Source of the DNA: Paraburkholderia sacchari
GTDB lineage: Bacteria; Pseudomonadota; Gammaproteobacteria; Burkholderiales; Burkholderiaceae
Direction: 5' to 3'
DNA: 64,000 nt
Assembly (NCBI RefSeq): GCF_000785435.2
Contig: NZ_JTDB02000006.1
Location: forward strand, 124,001 to 188,000
The translations under genes and the position numbers were made by a program. Each line of letters starts with the position of its first letter. The first letter of the stretch is position 1. The notes beneath the pieces were generated by a model. The model ran no database searches. It saw only the letters and a program-made list of their open reading frames with translations, and had not been told where the DNA came from. Shown in pieces: positions 54,890 to 63,233 of this stretch.

Positions 54890-56464
54890 TTACTCCTTGG
54901 TGGTTTCAGTAGGTTGCACGGCCTGCGCTTTCGAATCGGGCGTGTACTCGCCCGCTTGCAGCTTGCGGCGCAGAATCTTGCCGACCGGCGACTTCGGGAT
55001 GTCATCGACGAAGACGTAATCGCGCGGGCGCTTGAAGTTGACGAGGTCGGACTGGCGGCACCATGCATCGAGCGAGTCGGAATCGACGTACTCGCGGCGC
55101 TTGATGAATGCAACCACGCGCTGGCCCCAGCGCTCGTCCTTGACACCCGCGACCGCGACTTCATCGACGGCGGGATGCAGCGACAACACCGATTCGATAT
55201 CCACCGGCGAGATGTTTTCTCCGCCGCTGATGATCATGTCGTCGACGCGGCCCGTCACGTACAGATCGCCGTCGCGGTCGAGATAGCCCGTGTCCCCGGT
55301 GAAGTACCAGCCTTCGCGCAAGCACTTCGCATTCGCGTCCGGGCGATTCCAGTAGCCTTCGAAGGCCTCGTCGCCGAGCAGGTCCACGATGATCTGCCCT
55401 TCTTCGCCGACTTCGGCGATCTCATCGGGCGAAAGCGCATCGAGCTTCACGACGCGCAGCCGCGTATTGATGCCCGCGCGGCCCGCGCTGCCGGGCTTCT
55501 TTGTCGCGTCCTGGTCGATGCTGAACGTGTAGACCTCAGACGAGCCGTAGTGATTGACAAAGAGCTCCGGCTCGAACGCGGCCGAGAGGCGCTTGAGCAG
55601 GCCGTCGCTCATCGGTGCGCCCGCGAAGCCGAGCTTTCTGACCGACGACGTGTCCGTGCTCGCGAACGCGCTGTCGGCGAGCAGATCGTGATAGAGCGTC
55701 GGCACGAGATAGAGGCAGGTGAGCGCGTGCTTCGAGATGCTTTCGAGCGCGAGCTTCGCGTTCCAGCGCCGCACGCAAACGAAAAGGCCATCGACGAGCG
55801 CCATCGCGAGCAGCGAGCGCACGCCCATCGTGTGATAGAGCGGCATCACGCCGAGCGTCCGTTCGCCGCGCCTGTACAGGTTCTGCGCGACGTGCGCCAG
55901 CGCGCCCGCGCGTTCATGCCGATGCCGGCGCGGCACGCCCTTGCCTTTGCCCGTCGTGCCGGACGTGTAAAGGATCAGCGAGATTTCGTCGGCGGTGGCG
56001 TGCGTCGTGTCGGACACGTCGCCGCTGCGCGTTCGTTCGACGATGAGCGCATCGAAGGGGATGGTGCGGCCTGGCGCATCGTCGAGTCCGACGCGCGGCA
56101 CTTTCTGCGCGGCGGCGCTCTGCGCGACGGAATCGGCGCTGACGGGTTCGTAGACGATCGCCTTCGCCTCCGCGTCGGTCACGCAGTAGTCGACTTCTTC
56201 CGGCTTCGCGCGCCAGTTGAGCGGCACGATCACGATGCCAGCAAACTGCCCGGCCCAATGCAGCGTCGCCATTTCCCAGCGGTTTTGCAGCACGACGAGC
56301 AGCCGGTCGCCGCGTTGCAGGCCGAGCTCGCGCAGGCCATGGGCGACATTCAAGATCATGCGATGCCACTGCGCGTACGTCAGTTGCACATCGCCATCGA
56401 CGAGCGCGAGCGCGTTCGGACTGCGCTCGACGCTTTGCAGAAACGTGCGACCGAGATCAAGCAT
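54890..56464 (-). CDS. hmfD: 2-furoyl-CoA synthetase (acyl-CoA ligase family)
   Basis: A 524-aa adenylate-forming ligase: P-loop LILYTSGTTGKGKGVPRRH, aromatic-binding NHYGSSEVYTFSID, GDTGYLDRDGDLYVTGRVDD and the A10 motif PKSPVGKILRRKL. In this cluster it activates 2-furoate to the CoA thioester. Benzoate-type ligases are the main alternative. I start at ATG 56464, which overlaps the iron-sulfur subunit gene by 8 nt. Confidence 0.85.
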   Translation of the reverse strand: MLDLGRTFLQSVERSPNALALVDGDVQLTYAQWHRMILNVAHGLRELGLQRGDRLLVVLQNRWEMATLHWAGQFAGIVIVPLNWRAKPEEVDYCVTDAEAKAIVYEPVSADSVAQSAAAQKVPRVGLDDAPGRTIPFDALIVERTRSGDVSDTTHATADEISLILYTSGTTGKGKGVPRRHRHERAGALAHVAQNLYRRGERTLGVMPLYHTMGVRSLLAMALVDGLFVCVRRWNAKLALESISKHALTCLYLVPTLYHDLLADSAFASTDTSSVRKLGFAGAPMSDGLLKRLSAAFEPELFVNHYGSSEVYTFSIDQDATKKPGSAGRAGINTRLRVVKLDALSPDEIAEVGEEGQIIVDLLGDEAFEGYWNRPDANAKCLREGWYFTGDTGYLDRDGDLYVTGRVDDMIISGGENISPVDIESVLSLHPAVDEVAVAGVKDERWGQRVVAFIKRREYVDSDSLDAWCRQSDLVNFKRPRDYVFVDDIPKSPVGKILRRKLQAGEYTPDSKAQAVQPTETTKE

Positions 56465-56993
56465 GTTCGACCTCCTTCGTGCTTGCCTCATCCCGGCGGC
56501 GCGCCGCCACGTCGAGCACGGCGGCTACGATCGGCGTGTAGCCCGTACAGCGGCAGATATGACCCGAGAGCATCTCGCGCACTTGCTCTTCGGACGGATC
56601 CGGCACGCGCCGCAGATAATCCGCGCACGACATCAGAATGCCCGCCGTGCAGAAGCCGCATTGCAGCGCGTGATGCCGCTGGAACGCCTGCTGCAGGTCG
56701 CCAAGCGTCTGATCGGGCGCAAGGCCTTCGACGGTATCGATATGCCGCCCATCTGCCTGCACCGCGAGCATCAGGCACGAGCGCGCCGCGACGCCATCGA
56801 CCTGCACGGTACATGCGCCGCACACGCCGTGTTCGCAGCCGACGTGCGTGCCCGTCGCGCCGAGTTCGTGCCGGATGAAGTCCGACAGCAGTTCGCGCGG
56901 CTCGCAATGGCCGCTTCGTTCGCGGCCGTTCAGCGTCAGCGCGATGCGCTGCGCTTTGCCGTGCCGCATGATGGTGTCCGACATCTTGCTCAC
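56457..56993 (-). CDS. hmfC: 2-furoyl-CoA dehydrogenase, [2Fe-2S] subunit
   Basis: A 178-aa iron-sulfur subunit of the xanthine oxidase family. The plant-type cluster is CEHGVCGAC; the second cluster uses CGFCTAG and CRCTGY. It passes electrons between the molybdenum and FAD subunits. The GTG at 56993 overlaps the upstream stop (GTGA) and has GAGGAGG just before it; ATG 56984 is less well spaced. Confidence 0.88.
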   Translation of the reverse strand: MSKMSDTIMRHGKAQRIALTLNGRERSGHCEPRELLSDFIRHELGATGTHVGCEHGVCGACTVQVDGVAARSCLMLAVQADGRHIDTVEGLAPDQTLGDLQQAFQRHHALQCGFCTAGILMSCADYLRRVPDPSEEQVREMLSGHICRCTGYTPIVAAVLDVAARRRDEASTKEVEHA

Positions 56994-57811
56994 TTTGCCT
57001 CCTCGATCACGCGCCATCCAAGTTGCCGGACCAGATTCCGGCGATATTTCGCGCTGATGTGCGCATCGTCCTGCGCGTTCAGTTTCCAGCTCAAATCGTT
57101 CAATGCGCCACGCAGGTCGTCGCCCTGCAAACGCGGCCATTGCTCAGTCACCGGCCGGTCAGCGACGCCGCCGACTGCAATGCGAATCGACTCCTCGGTG
57201 ACCACGGCCGCGCACGCGACGATCGCGAAATCGCCGTGTCGCGCGGAAAATTCCGCGAACGCGTAGCGCTCGCCTGCCTTGCGCAGCGGGAAGCGCACCG
57301 CTTCGACAAGTTCGTCGGATTGGCGCGCGGTCATCAGCATTCCCTGAAAGAAGTCCTGCGCGGCGAGCGTGCGGCGCCTTTTTCGCGAGCGCAGCATCAC
57401 GTCGCCGCCGAGCGCCGAAAGCACCAGCGGCAACTCCGCGCTCGGGTCCGCATGCGCGATCGATCCGCACACGGTTCCGCGATTGCGAATCTGAAAGTGC
57501 GAGATATGCGGGAAGGCCATCGCGAGCAGCGGCGCTTCGTCGGTGAGCGTGCTGCGCCATTCGACGCTGCCTTGCGTCGCCGCGGCGTTCACGACGAGAT
57601 GCCCCGCCTGCTTGTCCACGCGCACGGCATCGAGTTCGGCGGTGCGCGAGATATCGACGAGCACCTTCGGCTGCGCGAGCCGCATATTGAGCACGGCCAT
57701 CAGCGACTGGCCGCCCGCCAGCACGCGGGCGTCTTCGCCGTATTGCGCGAGCGCGTCGAGCGCGTCTTGCGCGGTCATCGCGCGCAGGTAATCGAACGGT
57801 GCGGGCTTCAT
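56990..57811 (-). CDS. hmfB: 2-furoyl-CoA dehydrogenase, FAD-binding subunit
   Basis: A 273-aa CoxM-type subunit: FAD-binding ARVLAGGQSLMAVLNMRLAQ and FQIRNRGTVCGSIAHADPSA, both family hallmarks, with a C-terminal CO dehydrogenase-like flavoprotein domain. It is the middle subunit of the HmfABC hydroxylase and overlaps genes on both sides by 4 nt. Start at ATG 57811. Confidence 0.88.
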   Translation of the reverse strand: MKPAPFDYLRAMTAQDALDALAQYGEDARVLAGGQSLMAVLNMRLAQPKVLVDISRTAELDAVRVDKQAGHLVVNAAATQGSVEWRSTLTDEAPLLAMAFPHISHFQIRNRGTVCGSIAHADPSAELPLVLSALGGDVMLRSRKRRRTLAAQDFFQGMLMTARQSDELVEAVRFPLRKAGERYAFAEFSARHGDFAIVACAAVVTEESIRIAVGGVADRPVTEQWPRLQGDDLRGALNDLSWKLNAQDDAHISAKYRRNLVRQLGWRVIEEAK

Positions 57812-60800
57812 GCGTGTCTCCTGAAACGTGCGCGGAGTCTTGCGATCCACGATCCGTGCGCTTGCGCGGGCTTGCCCGCCGCCTGCCGTCCGAGCGATTC
57901 GAACAACTGCTTGAGCACGACCTTCGCCGCGCCTTCGAGCATGCGGCCGCCGACCGCTGCGACCTTGCCTGACACCTGCGCTTCGTAGTCGTACGTGAGC
58001 CGCGTGCCGCTGCCTTGCGGCGTCAGTTCGACGAGACCGCTGCCGCGCGCGCTGCCGAGCGGCGAGATCCCGGCGCCAGCGAGTCGCAGGCGGCGCGGCG
58101 CATCGATCTCCGACAAGCCGATACGCGCCTCGAACCGCGCCTTGATCATGCCGACGCCGACGGTTACGTCCGCGCGATACTGGTTCGGCGCTGTCTCTTC
58201 GAGCGCGTGACAGCCTGGAATGACGTTCGCGAGTGCCTTCGGATCGAGCAGCACGGCGAACACAGCTTCGGGTGTCGCGGGCAGATCGACAGCGCCCTGC
58301 GCCGTCAGTGCGCGTCCGCCGCCTGGCGTCGCGGGCTTCGTGGCGGGCGCTTCGCGATATTCCGGCCGCGACGGTTCAGGATCGTCCACGCCGATCATCG
58401 CCATCACTCTGGGCGGCGTGAGCGGCAGGCGAATGTCTTCGACGCCGAGCGCGTCCGCCACCGCATTCGCGATGCACGGCGGCGTGCTCATGTTGTTGCC
58501 TTCGCCGAGACCCTTCGCGCCGAGCGGCGTGAAAGGCGAAGGCGTCTCCAGATGGACGATCAGCGGATCGGGCACTTCGCAGGTCGTCGGCATCAGATAG
58601 TCGGCGAGCGTGCCGGACTGGAAGCTGCCGTCCGCGCCGTAGCGGAACTCTTCCATCAGCGCCGCGCCGACGCCTTGCGCGAACGCGCCGCGAATCTGGC
58701 CATCGGCGAGTGCGGGATTGAGGATGGTGCCGGCGTCGTGCACGGTCACATATCGGTCGATGCGCACGCGTCCCGTCACGCGATCCACTTCGACGCCGCA
58801 CATGTCGAAGGCGAAGCCATACGCCGCCGATGTATTGATGCGGTCCTGTTCGTCGGGCGCATCCATGTGCGGCGGCGACCAGAACACGGTTTCACGAAGG
58901 CCCGGCTCTTCGCCCTCGGGCAAGAGCGCGGGCGCCCAGTGCGGCGCATTGCTCGCGGCGCGCGCGAACGGCAGCGCGCGGTCTTCGGCGTCGTGCGGAA
59001 AGACGCGCGCGCCTTCGAAGCGCACGTCGCCGGGCGCGCAGTTGAACGGCTTCGCGAGCACGCGCGCGAGCTTGTCGCGCACGCGCGTCGCGGCGAGATG
59101 CACCGTGCCCGCCACTGCGCCCGCGAACCGGCTCGAATAATTGCCCGCCGCGACGGACCAGGCGTCCTTGTGCGTATCGAATTCGACGTTGACGACGATG
59201 TCCTTCGGATCGAGCCCGAGGACATCGGCGACGACTTGCGCGCACACTGTCATGTGACCCTGGCCCGCGGGCGTCGATGCGATCGTGACGACGACGCCAC
59301 CGAGCAGATCGACGCTGACGGTCGCGCTCGCGATCGCGCCGTTCTTCGGCCCGGCTTTCCTGCGTGCGTCGGCGGGCATCACGGTCGTGATATAGCCCAT
59401 GTTCGATACCGACGGCTCGACGATCGCCGCGAAGCCGATGCCATACAGCCGCCCTTCGTTGCGCGCGGCGTCGCGGCGCGCAACGAGTTCCCGGTATCCG
59501 CCTTCGTCGAGTGAACGGCGCAGCGCTTCCTGATAATTGCCTGAATCGAGCAGCGCGCCCGCCGCCGCGCGATACGGGAACGCATCGGCGGGAACGAAGT
59601 TGCGGCGATACACGTCGAGCACATCGAGCTTCAGTTCGATCGCGATGCGCTGGATCAGCCGCTCCAGCGCGAAGTACACCTGCGGCCCGCCGAAGCCGCG
59701 CACGAGCCCCGTCGGCGTCTTGTTCGTCAGCACGACGCGATTGCGCACGAGCAGATTCGGGATCGCGTACGCGCCCGTCAGGCAGCCGTGCATCCGGTAG
59801 AACGTCGCGGGCTCGGGCGCGCGCACGTAGCCGCCGACGTCTTCCAACTGATCGTAAGACAGCGCGACGATGCGGCCATCCGCTTCGACGGCCGCTTCTA
59901 TCGTTGAAACACGCGCCGTCGCCGATGTCGCCGCGCTCAAGTGTTCGAGCCGATCCTCGACCCACTTCACTGGCGCACCCGCCTTGCGCGACGCGAGGCA
60001 CATCAGCACGACATACGGAAACACGGCCTGCTTCACGCCAAAGCTGCCGCCGGAATCGCGCGGAGCCTTATGACGCAGGCGATTGGCGGGCAGGTTCAAC
60101 GCCATCGCCATGACGGCGTGCAGCGAGAACGGCCCCATGAAATTCGACGTGACGTCGTAGCCTTCATCGCCCGAAAGATACTCGGCGATGACCACGCCGC
60201 ATTCGATCGGCGCGCACGTGTTGCGCGGATAATCCGCGACCAGCTTCACGCGATGCGGCGCGCGCTCGAAAGCCGCTTCCGGTTCGCCGTAGCGGAAATG
60301 CCGGTCGCTGATGACGTTGCTGCCGACGCGTTCGTGCAGCACCGGAGCGTCGTCCTTCGCGGCTTGTTCGATCGACGTCACGGGATCGAGCATCGCGTAA
60401 TCGACCTTGATCAGATCGAGCGCGTCCTCCGCGAGCGCACGCGATTCGGCCATCACGACCGCGACCGGCTCGCCGACGTAGCGCACGCGGTCCATCGCGA
60501 GCGCCCACTGTTCCATCGGCGATTTCACGCCGACGACGAACGGTCGCGACCACGGACGCAAATCGTCGCGCGTGAGCACGGCGCGCACGCCCGCGAGTTT
60601 CGACGCGGCTTGCGTATCGATCGACAAGATGTCCGCGTGCGCGTGTGGCGAACGCAGAATCGCGGCGTGCAGCGTGCCCGGCTTGACAGCGATGTCATCG
60701 CCATAGCGGCCACGGCCCGTCAGGATCGCCGGGTCTTCGAGGCGCTCCATCGAGCGCCCGATGTGACGCTGCGGTGCGCTCGCTTCGCGCATCTCTTTGC

Positions 60801-60849
60801 CGGCGACGCGCGCGTCCATATCGGCAAATGCGGTTTCGCGCTGATTCAT
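57808..60849 (-). CDS. hmfA: 2-furoyl-CoA dehydrogenase, molybdenum subunit with C-terminal CoxG-like domain
   Basis: A 1013-aa protein. Residues about 20-840 form the Mo-binding subunit of the xanthine oxidase family: GRSMERLEDPAILTGRGRY, the Moco-binding segments, and the catalytic-Glu motif GAKGLGEGNN. After a Pro/Ala linker near 850 comes an SRPBCC/CoxG-like domain (VDLPATPEAVFAVLLDPKAL, NVIPGCHALEE). CoxG-type proteins are usually separate small proteins tied to enzyme maturation or membrane attachment. It hydroxylates 2-furoyl-CoA at C5 in the hmf pathway. I start at ATG 60849; the longer frame overlaps the UbiX gene. Confidence 0.87.
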   Translation of the reverse strand: MNQRETAFADMDARVAGKEMREASAPQRHIGRSMERLEDPAILTGRGRYGDDIAVKPGTLHAAILRSPHAHADILSIDTQAASKLAGVRAVLTRDDLRPWSRPFVVGVKSPMEQWALAMDRVRYVGEPVAVVMAESRALAEDALDLIKVDYAMLDPVTSIEQAAKDDAPVLHERVGSNVISDRHFRYGEPEAAFERAPHRVKLVADYPRNTCAPIECGVVIAEYLSGDEGYDVTSNFMGPFSLHAVMAMALNLPANRLRHKAPRDSGGSFGVKQAVFPYVVLMCLASRKAGAPVKWVEDRLEHLSAATSATARVSTIEAAVEADGRIVALSYDQLEDVGGYVRAPEPATFYRMHGCLTGAYAIPNLLVRNRVVLTNKTPTGLVRGFGGPQVYFALERLIQRIAIELKLDVLDVYRRNFVPADAFPYRAAAGALLDSGNYQEALRRSLDEGGYRELVARRDAARNEGRLYGIGFAAIVEPSVSNMGYITTVMPADARRKAGPKNGAIASATVSVDLLGGVVVTIASTPAGQGHMTVCAQVVADVLGLDPKDIVVNVEFDTHKDAWSVAAGNYSSRFAGAVAGTVHLAATRVRDKLARVLAKPFNCAPGDVRFEGARVFPHDAEDRALPFARAASNAPHWAPALLPEGEEPGLRETVFWSPPHMDAPDEQDRINTSAAYGFAFDMCGVEVDRVTGRVRIDRYVTVHDAGTILNPALADGQIRGAFAQGVGAALMEEFRYGADGSFQSGTLADYLMPTTCEVPDPLIVHLETPSPFTPLGAKGLGEGNNMSTPPCIANAVADALGVEDIRLPLTPPRVMAMIGVDDPEPSRPEYREAPATKPATPGGGRALTAQGAVDLPATPEAVFAVLLDPKALANVIPGCHALEETAPNQYRADVTVGVGMIKARFEARIGLSEIDAPRRLRLAGAGISPLGSARGSGLVELTPQGSGTRLTYDYEAQVSGKVAAVGGRMLEGAAKVVLKQLFESLGRQAAGKPAQAHGSWIARLRARFRRHA

Positions 60850-60853
60850 GACG

Positions 60854-61468
60854 TTACTCCTCACGTGCGGCGCGGCCGCCGAATTCATCGGCGAGACCGC
60901 TCCAGCGGCGCGCAATCTCGTCGTGCTCGATGCCGAACAGATCGAGAATGCGCCCGACCGTGTGGTCGACCACGTCCTCGATAGTCTGCGGATGCGCGTA
61001 GAACGCGGGCACCGGCGGCATCACGATCGCGCCCATTTCCGTGGCGAGCGTCATGTTGCGCAGATGCGCGAGATTGAGCGGCGTTTCGCGCGCGACCAGC
61101 ACGAGGCGGCGGCGCTCCTTGAGCATCACATCGGCGGCACGCGTCAGCAGGTTGTCCGCGAAGCCGTTCGCGACGCCCGCGAGCGTTTTCATCGAACATG
61201 GCGCGATCACCATGCCTTCGGTCAGAAACGATCCGCTCGCCACAGCCGCGCCGATATCGCGCACGTTGTGCACGACATCGGCAACGGCTTCGAGATCGCC
61301 ACGCGCGAAGCCGAGTTCCTGTGCGGCCGTCACCGCGCCCGACGACGACACGATGAGATGCGTCTCGTGCGTGCCGAGCCGGCGCAACGCGGCGAGCAAA
61401 CGCACGCCGATCACCGCGCCGCTTGCGCCCGAAATGCCGACGACGATGCGCTTCTTTCGCTCAGCCAT
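60854..61468 (-). CDS. hmfG: UbiX-type flavin prenyltransferase
   Basis: A 204-aa UbiX family protein: VVGISGASGAVIGVRLLAAL, then APCSMKTLAGVANGFADNLL, then RLVLVARETPLNLAHLRNM. It makes prenylated FMN, the cofactor of the UbiD-type decarboxylase next to it. The pair corresponds to HmfG/HmfF of FDCA decarboxylation. ATG 61468 is the start, overlapping hmfF by 8 nt. Confidence 0.9.
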   Translation of the reverse strand: MAERKKRIVVGISGASGAVIGVRLLAALRRLGTHETHLIVSSSGAVTAAQELGFARGDLEAVADVVHNVRDIGAAVASGSFLTEGMVIAPCSMKTLAGVANGFADNLLTRAADVMLKERRRLVLVARETPLNLAHLRNMTLATEMGAIVMPPVPAFYAHPQTIEDVVDHTVGRILDLFGIEHDEIARRWSGLADEFGGRAAREE

Positions 61469-62954
61469 GATCGCGCGACAAATAAGCGTCGAGCGCGCTG
61501 TTGTCAGCGGCGACGAGTGCGTGCGGATCGACCGTGTCTTGCCCCGGTATGCGCACGCGCGTGAACACATGCGCGGGATACACGACGGGGCGCGTCGCAT
61601 CGAGGCCCATCTTCGCGCTCACGCCTTGCAGATGCGACGGCGCATCGTCGGGCTGACCGACCGTCGTCGATGGATCGAGGGGCGAACCTTGCGCGCCTGC
61701 TATCACGACGAGATCGCGGTCCGCCTGGAAGCGCGTCGCGATAGCCCATTCGATTTCGGCGGGATCGTGCACGTTCACATCGGTATCGACGACGACGACC
61801 TGCTTGATGTCGTAATGCGCGCCGAATGCGCACAGGATGACGTTCTTCGCTTCGCCTTCGCGCTTCTTGTCGAACTGCACCCACAGGTGATAGCGGCACA
61901 CGCCGCCCACCGACAGATGCACGTCCTTCACGGCCGGATGGCTGCGCTGAAGATGCGCGAGCAACGTGGCTTCGCGCGGAATCGCGCCGAGCAGCAGATG
62001 CTCCATTTCGGCGGGCACGATCGTATGAAAGATCGGATCGCGCCGATGCGTGACGGCCGTCACTTCGATGACTTCGCGTGCTTCCCTCGCGCTGTAGTAC
62101 TTCGGAAACTCGCCGAACGGACCTTCCGGCTCGCGCACGTTCGGCAGAATGCGGCCTTCGATGACGATCTCCGCAACTGCCGGCACGTGCACGCCGTTCG
62201 TCACGCATCGCGCGACAGGCAGCGGCGCACCGTGCAGCGCGCCTGCGATTTCGAGTTCGTCGTGATCGATCGGCGTGATCGCTTGCGACGCGAGCATCGT
62301 CAAGGGATCGACGCCAATAACGATGGCGACGTCGAGCGCATCGCCCGCGGCTTCCGCGTCGCGCTGGAATGCGTAGAGATGACGCGGCAGCAGCAGGATC
62401 GCCATGCGATCGGGGCCGTGCACCTGAATGCGGTTGATCGACACATTCTGCACGCCGGTGCGCGGATTGCGCGCGATCACGAGACCGGCGGTGATGTACG
62501 GGCCGTTGTCGTGTTCGCTGTGCGTGGGAATGGGCAGCAGCGCGTGAAGATCGATATCGCTCGTATGCACTACTTGCTGACAGGGCGCGCCCTCACGTTG
62601 AATCAATTTCGATGCGAGCGGCGCGGCGGCCGCAGCCGAAAAATGCGCGAGCAACGCGGACTCATCGACGCCCATCGCTTCCGCGATCCACGCGCGCCTG
62701 GACATGAAGCCGCTCACGACGGGCATCGCATGTCCGCGCGGCTGCGTGAAAAAAGCAGCTTGTTCGCCGTCGAGCCGCTTTGCAATGGCGGCGAGTTCGT
62801 GCTCGAGCGCGACGGGCTTGTCGATCGTCGCGACACGGCCGGTTTTCGCGAGATGCGCGAGCCAGTCGCGCAGCGACAGCGAGCCGGTGTCGGCGTGATC
62901 CCGTGCCCAGGCGAATGAGGGATTGCCGTGCGTTGCGGCATCGCGTGTGTTCAT
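61461..62954 (-). CDS. hmfF: UbiD-family decarboxylase (2,5-furandicarboxylate type)
   Basis: A 497-aa UbiD enzyme. SINRIQVHGPDRMAILLLPR and the catalytic EPEGPFGEFPKYYS motif are present, and VAVVIGVDPLTMLASQ-like and VVVVDTDVNVHDPAEIEWAI segments fit the family. In hmf clusters it decarboxylates FDCA to 2-furoate using prenylated FMN from HmfG. GGAG lies 6 nt before ATG 62954; ATGs at 62957 and 62966 are alternatives. It is the first gene of the long - strand operon. Confidence 0.88.
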   Translation of the reverse strand: MNTRDAATHGNPSFAWARDHADTGSLSLRDWLAHLAKTGRVATIDKPVALEHELAAIAKRLDGEQAAFFTQPRGHAMPVVSGFMSRRAWIAEAMGVDESALLAHFSAAAAAPLASKLIQREGAPCQQVVHTSDIDLHALLPIPTHSEHDNGPYITAGLVIARNPRTGVQNVSINRIQVHGPDRMAILLLPRHLYAFQRDAEAAGDALDVAIVIGVDPLTMLASQAITPIDHDELEIAGALHGAPLPVARCVTNGVHVPAVAEIVIEGRILPNVREPEGPFGEFPKYYSAREAREVIEVTAVTHRRDPIFHTIVPAEMEHLLLGAIPREATLLAHLQRSHPAVKDVHLSVGGVCRYHLWVQFDKKREGEAKNVILCAFGAHYDIKQVVVVDTDVNVHDPAEIEWAIATRFQADRDLVVIAGAQGSPLDPSTTVGQPDDAPSHLQGVSAKMGLDATRPVVYPAHVFTRVRIPGQDTVDPHALVAADNSALDAYLSRDHG

Positions 62955-63233
62955 CATTGTCTCCATCTGTGTGCGCCTGCCATGGCAAGCGGATGGGATG
63001 GAGCGTAGCGGGATCGCACCATAACATCTAATACTGTTTACTGATGCGAAGGATCATTCGTTCTTATATCCGTGTTAGCCCGGATGACAGCACTCTTACA
63101 GTTACGTATCAATAGACCGATCGCGCACGCCCGTATGGAAGGGCGCGCCACGATAAGGCGCCCTGCACCGTCGACGAACGCAGGGTAATAATGTCACCGC
63201 ACCCCATTAGCGTCGCTGATGCCCCGAGGGAAC
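62955..63233. promoter_or_regulatory. divergent promoter region between hmfF and the second LysR gene
   Basis: A 279-nt gap between divergent genes, the classical place for LysR binding. It contains an AT-rich stretch near 63020-63070 (ACATCTAATACTGTTTACTG). No perfect T-N11-A palindrome stands out to me. The + strand LysR start has GAGGGAA a few nt upstream. Confidence 0.45.

Noticed and set aside
52840..56878. Very long + strand open frames opposite the hmf genes (690 and 796 codons)
   Set aside because: They are antisense to well-recognised enzymes, show no motifs, and are explained by high GC at third codon positions.
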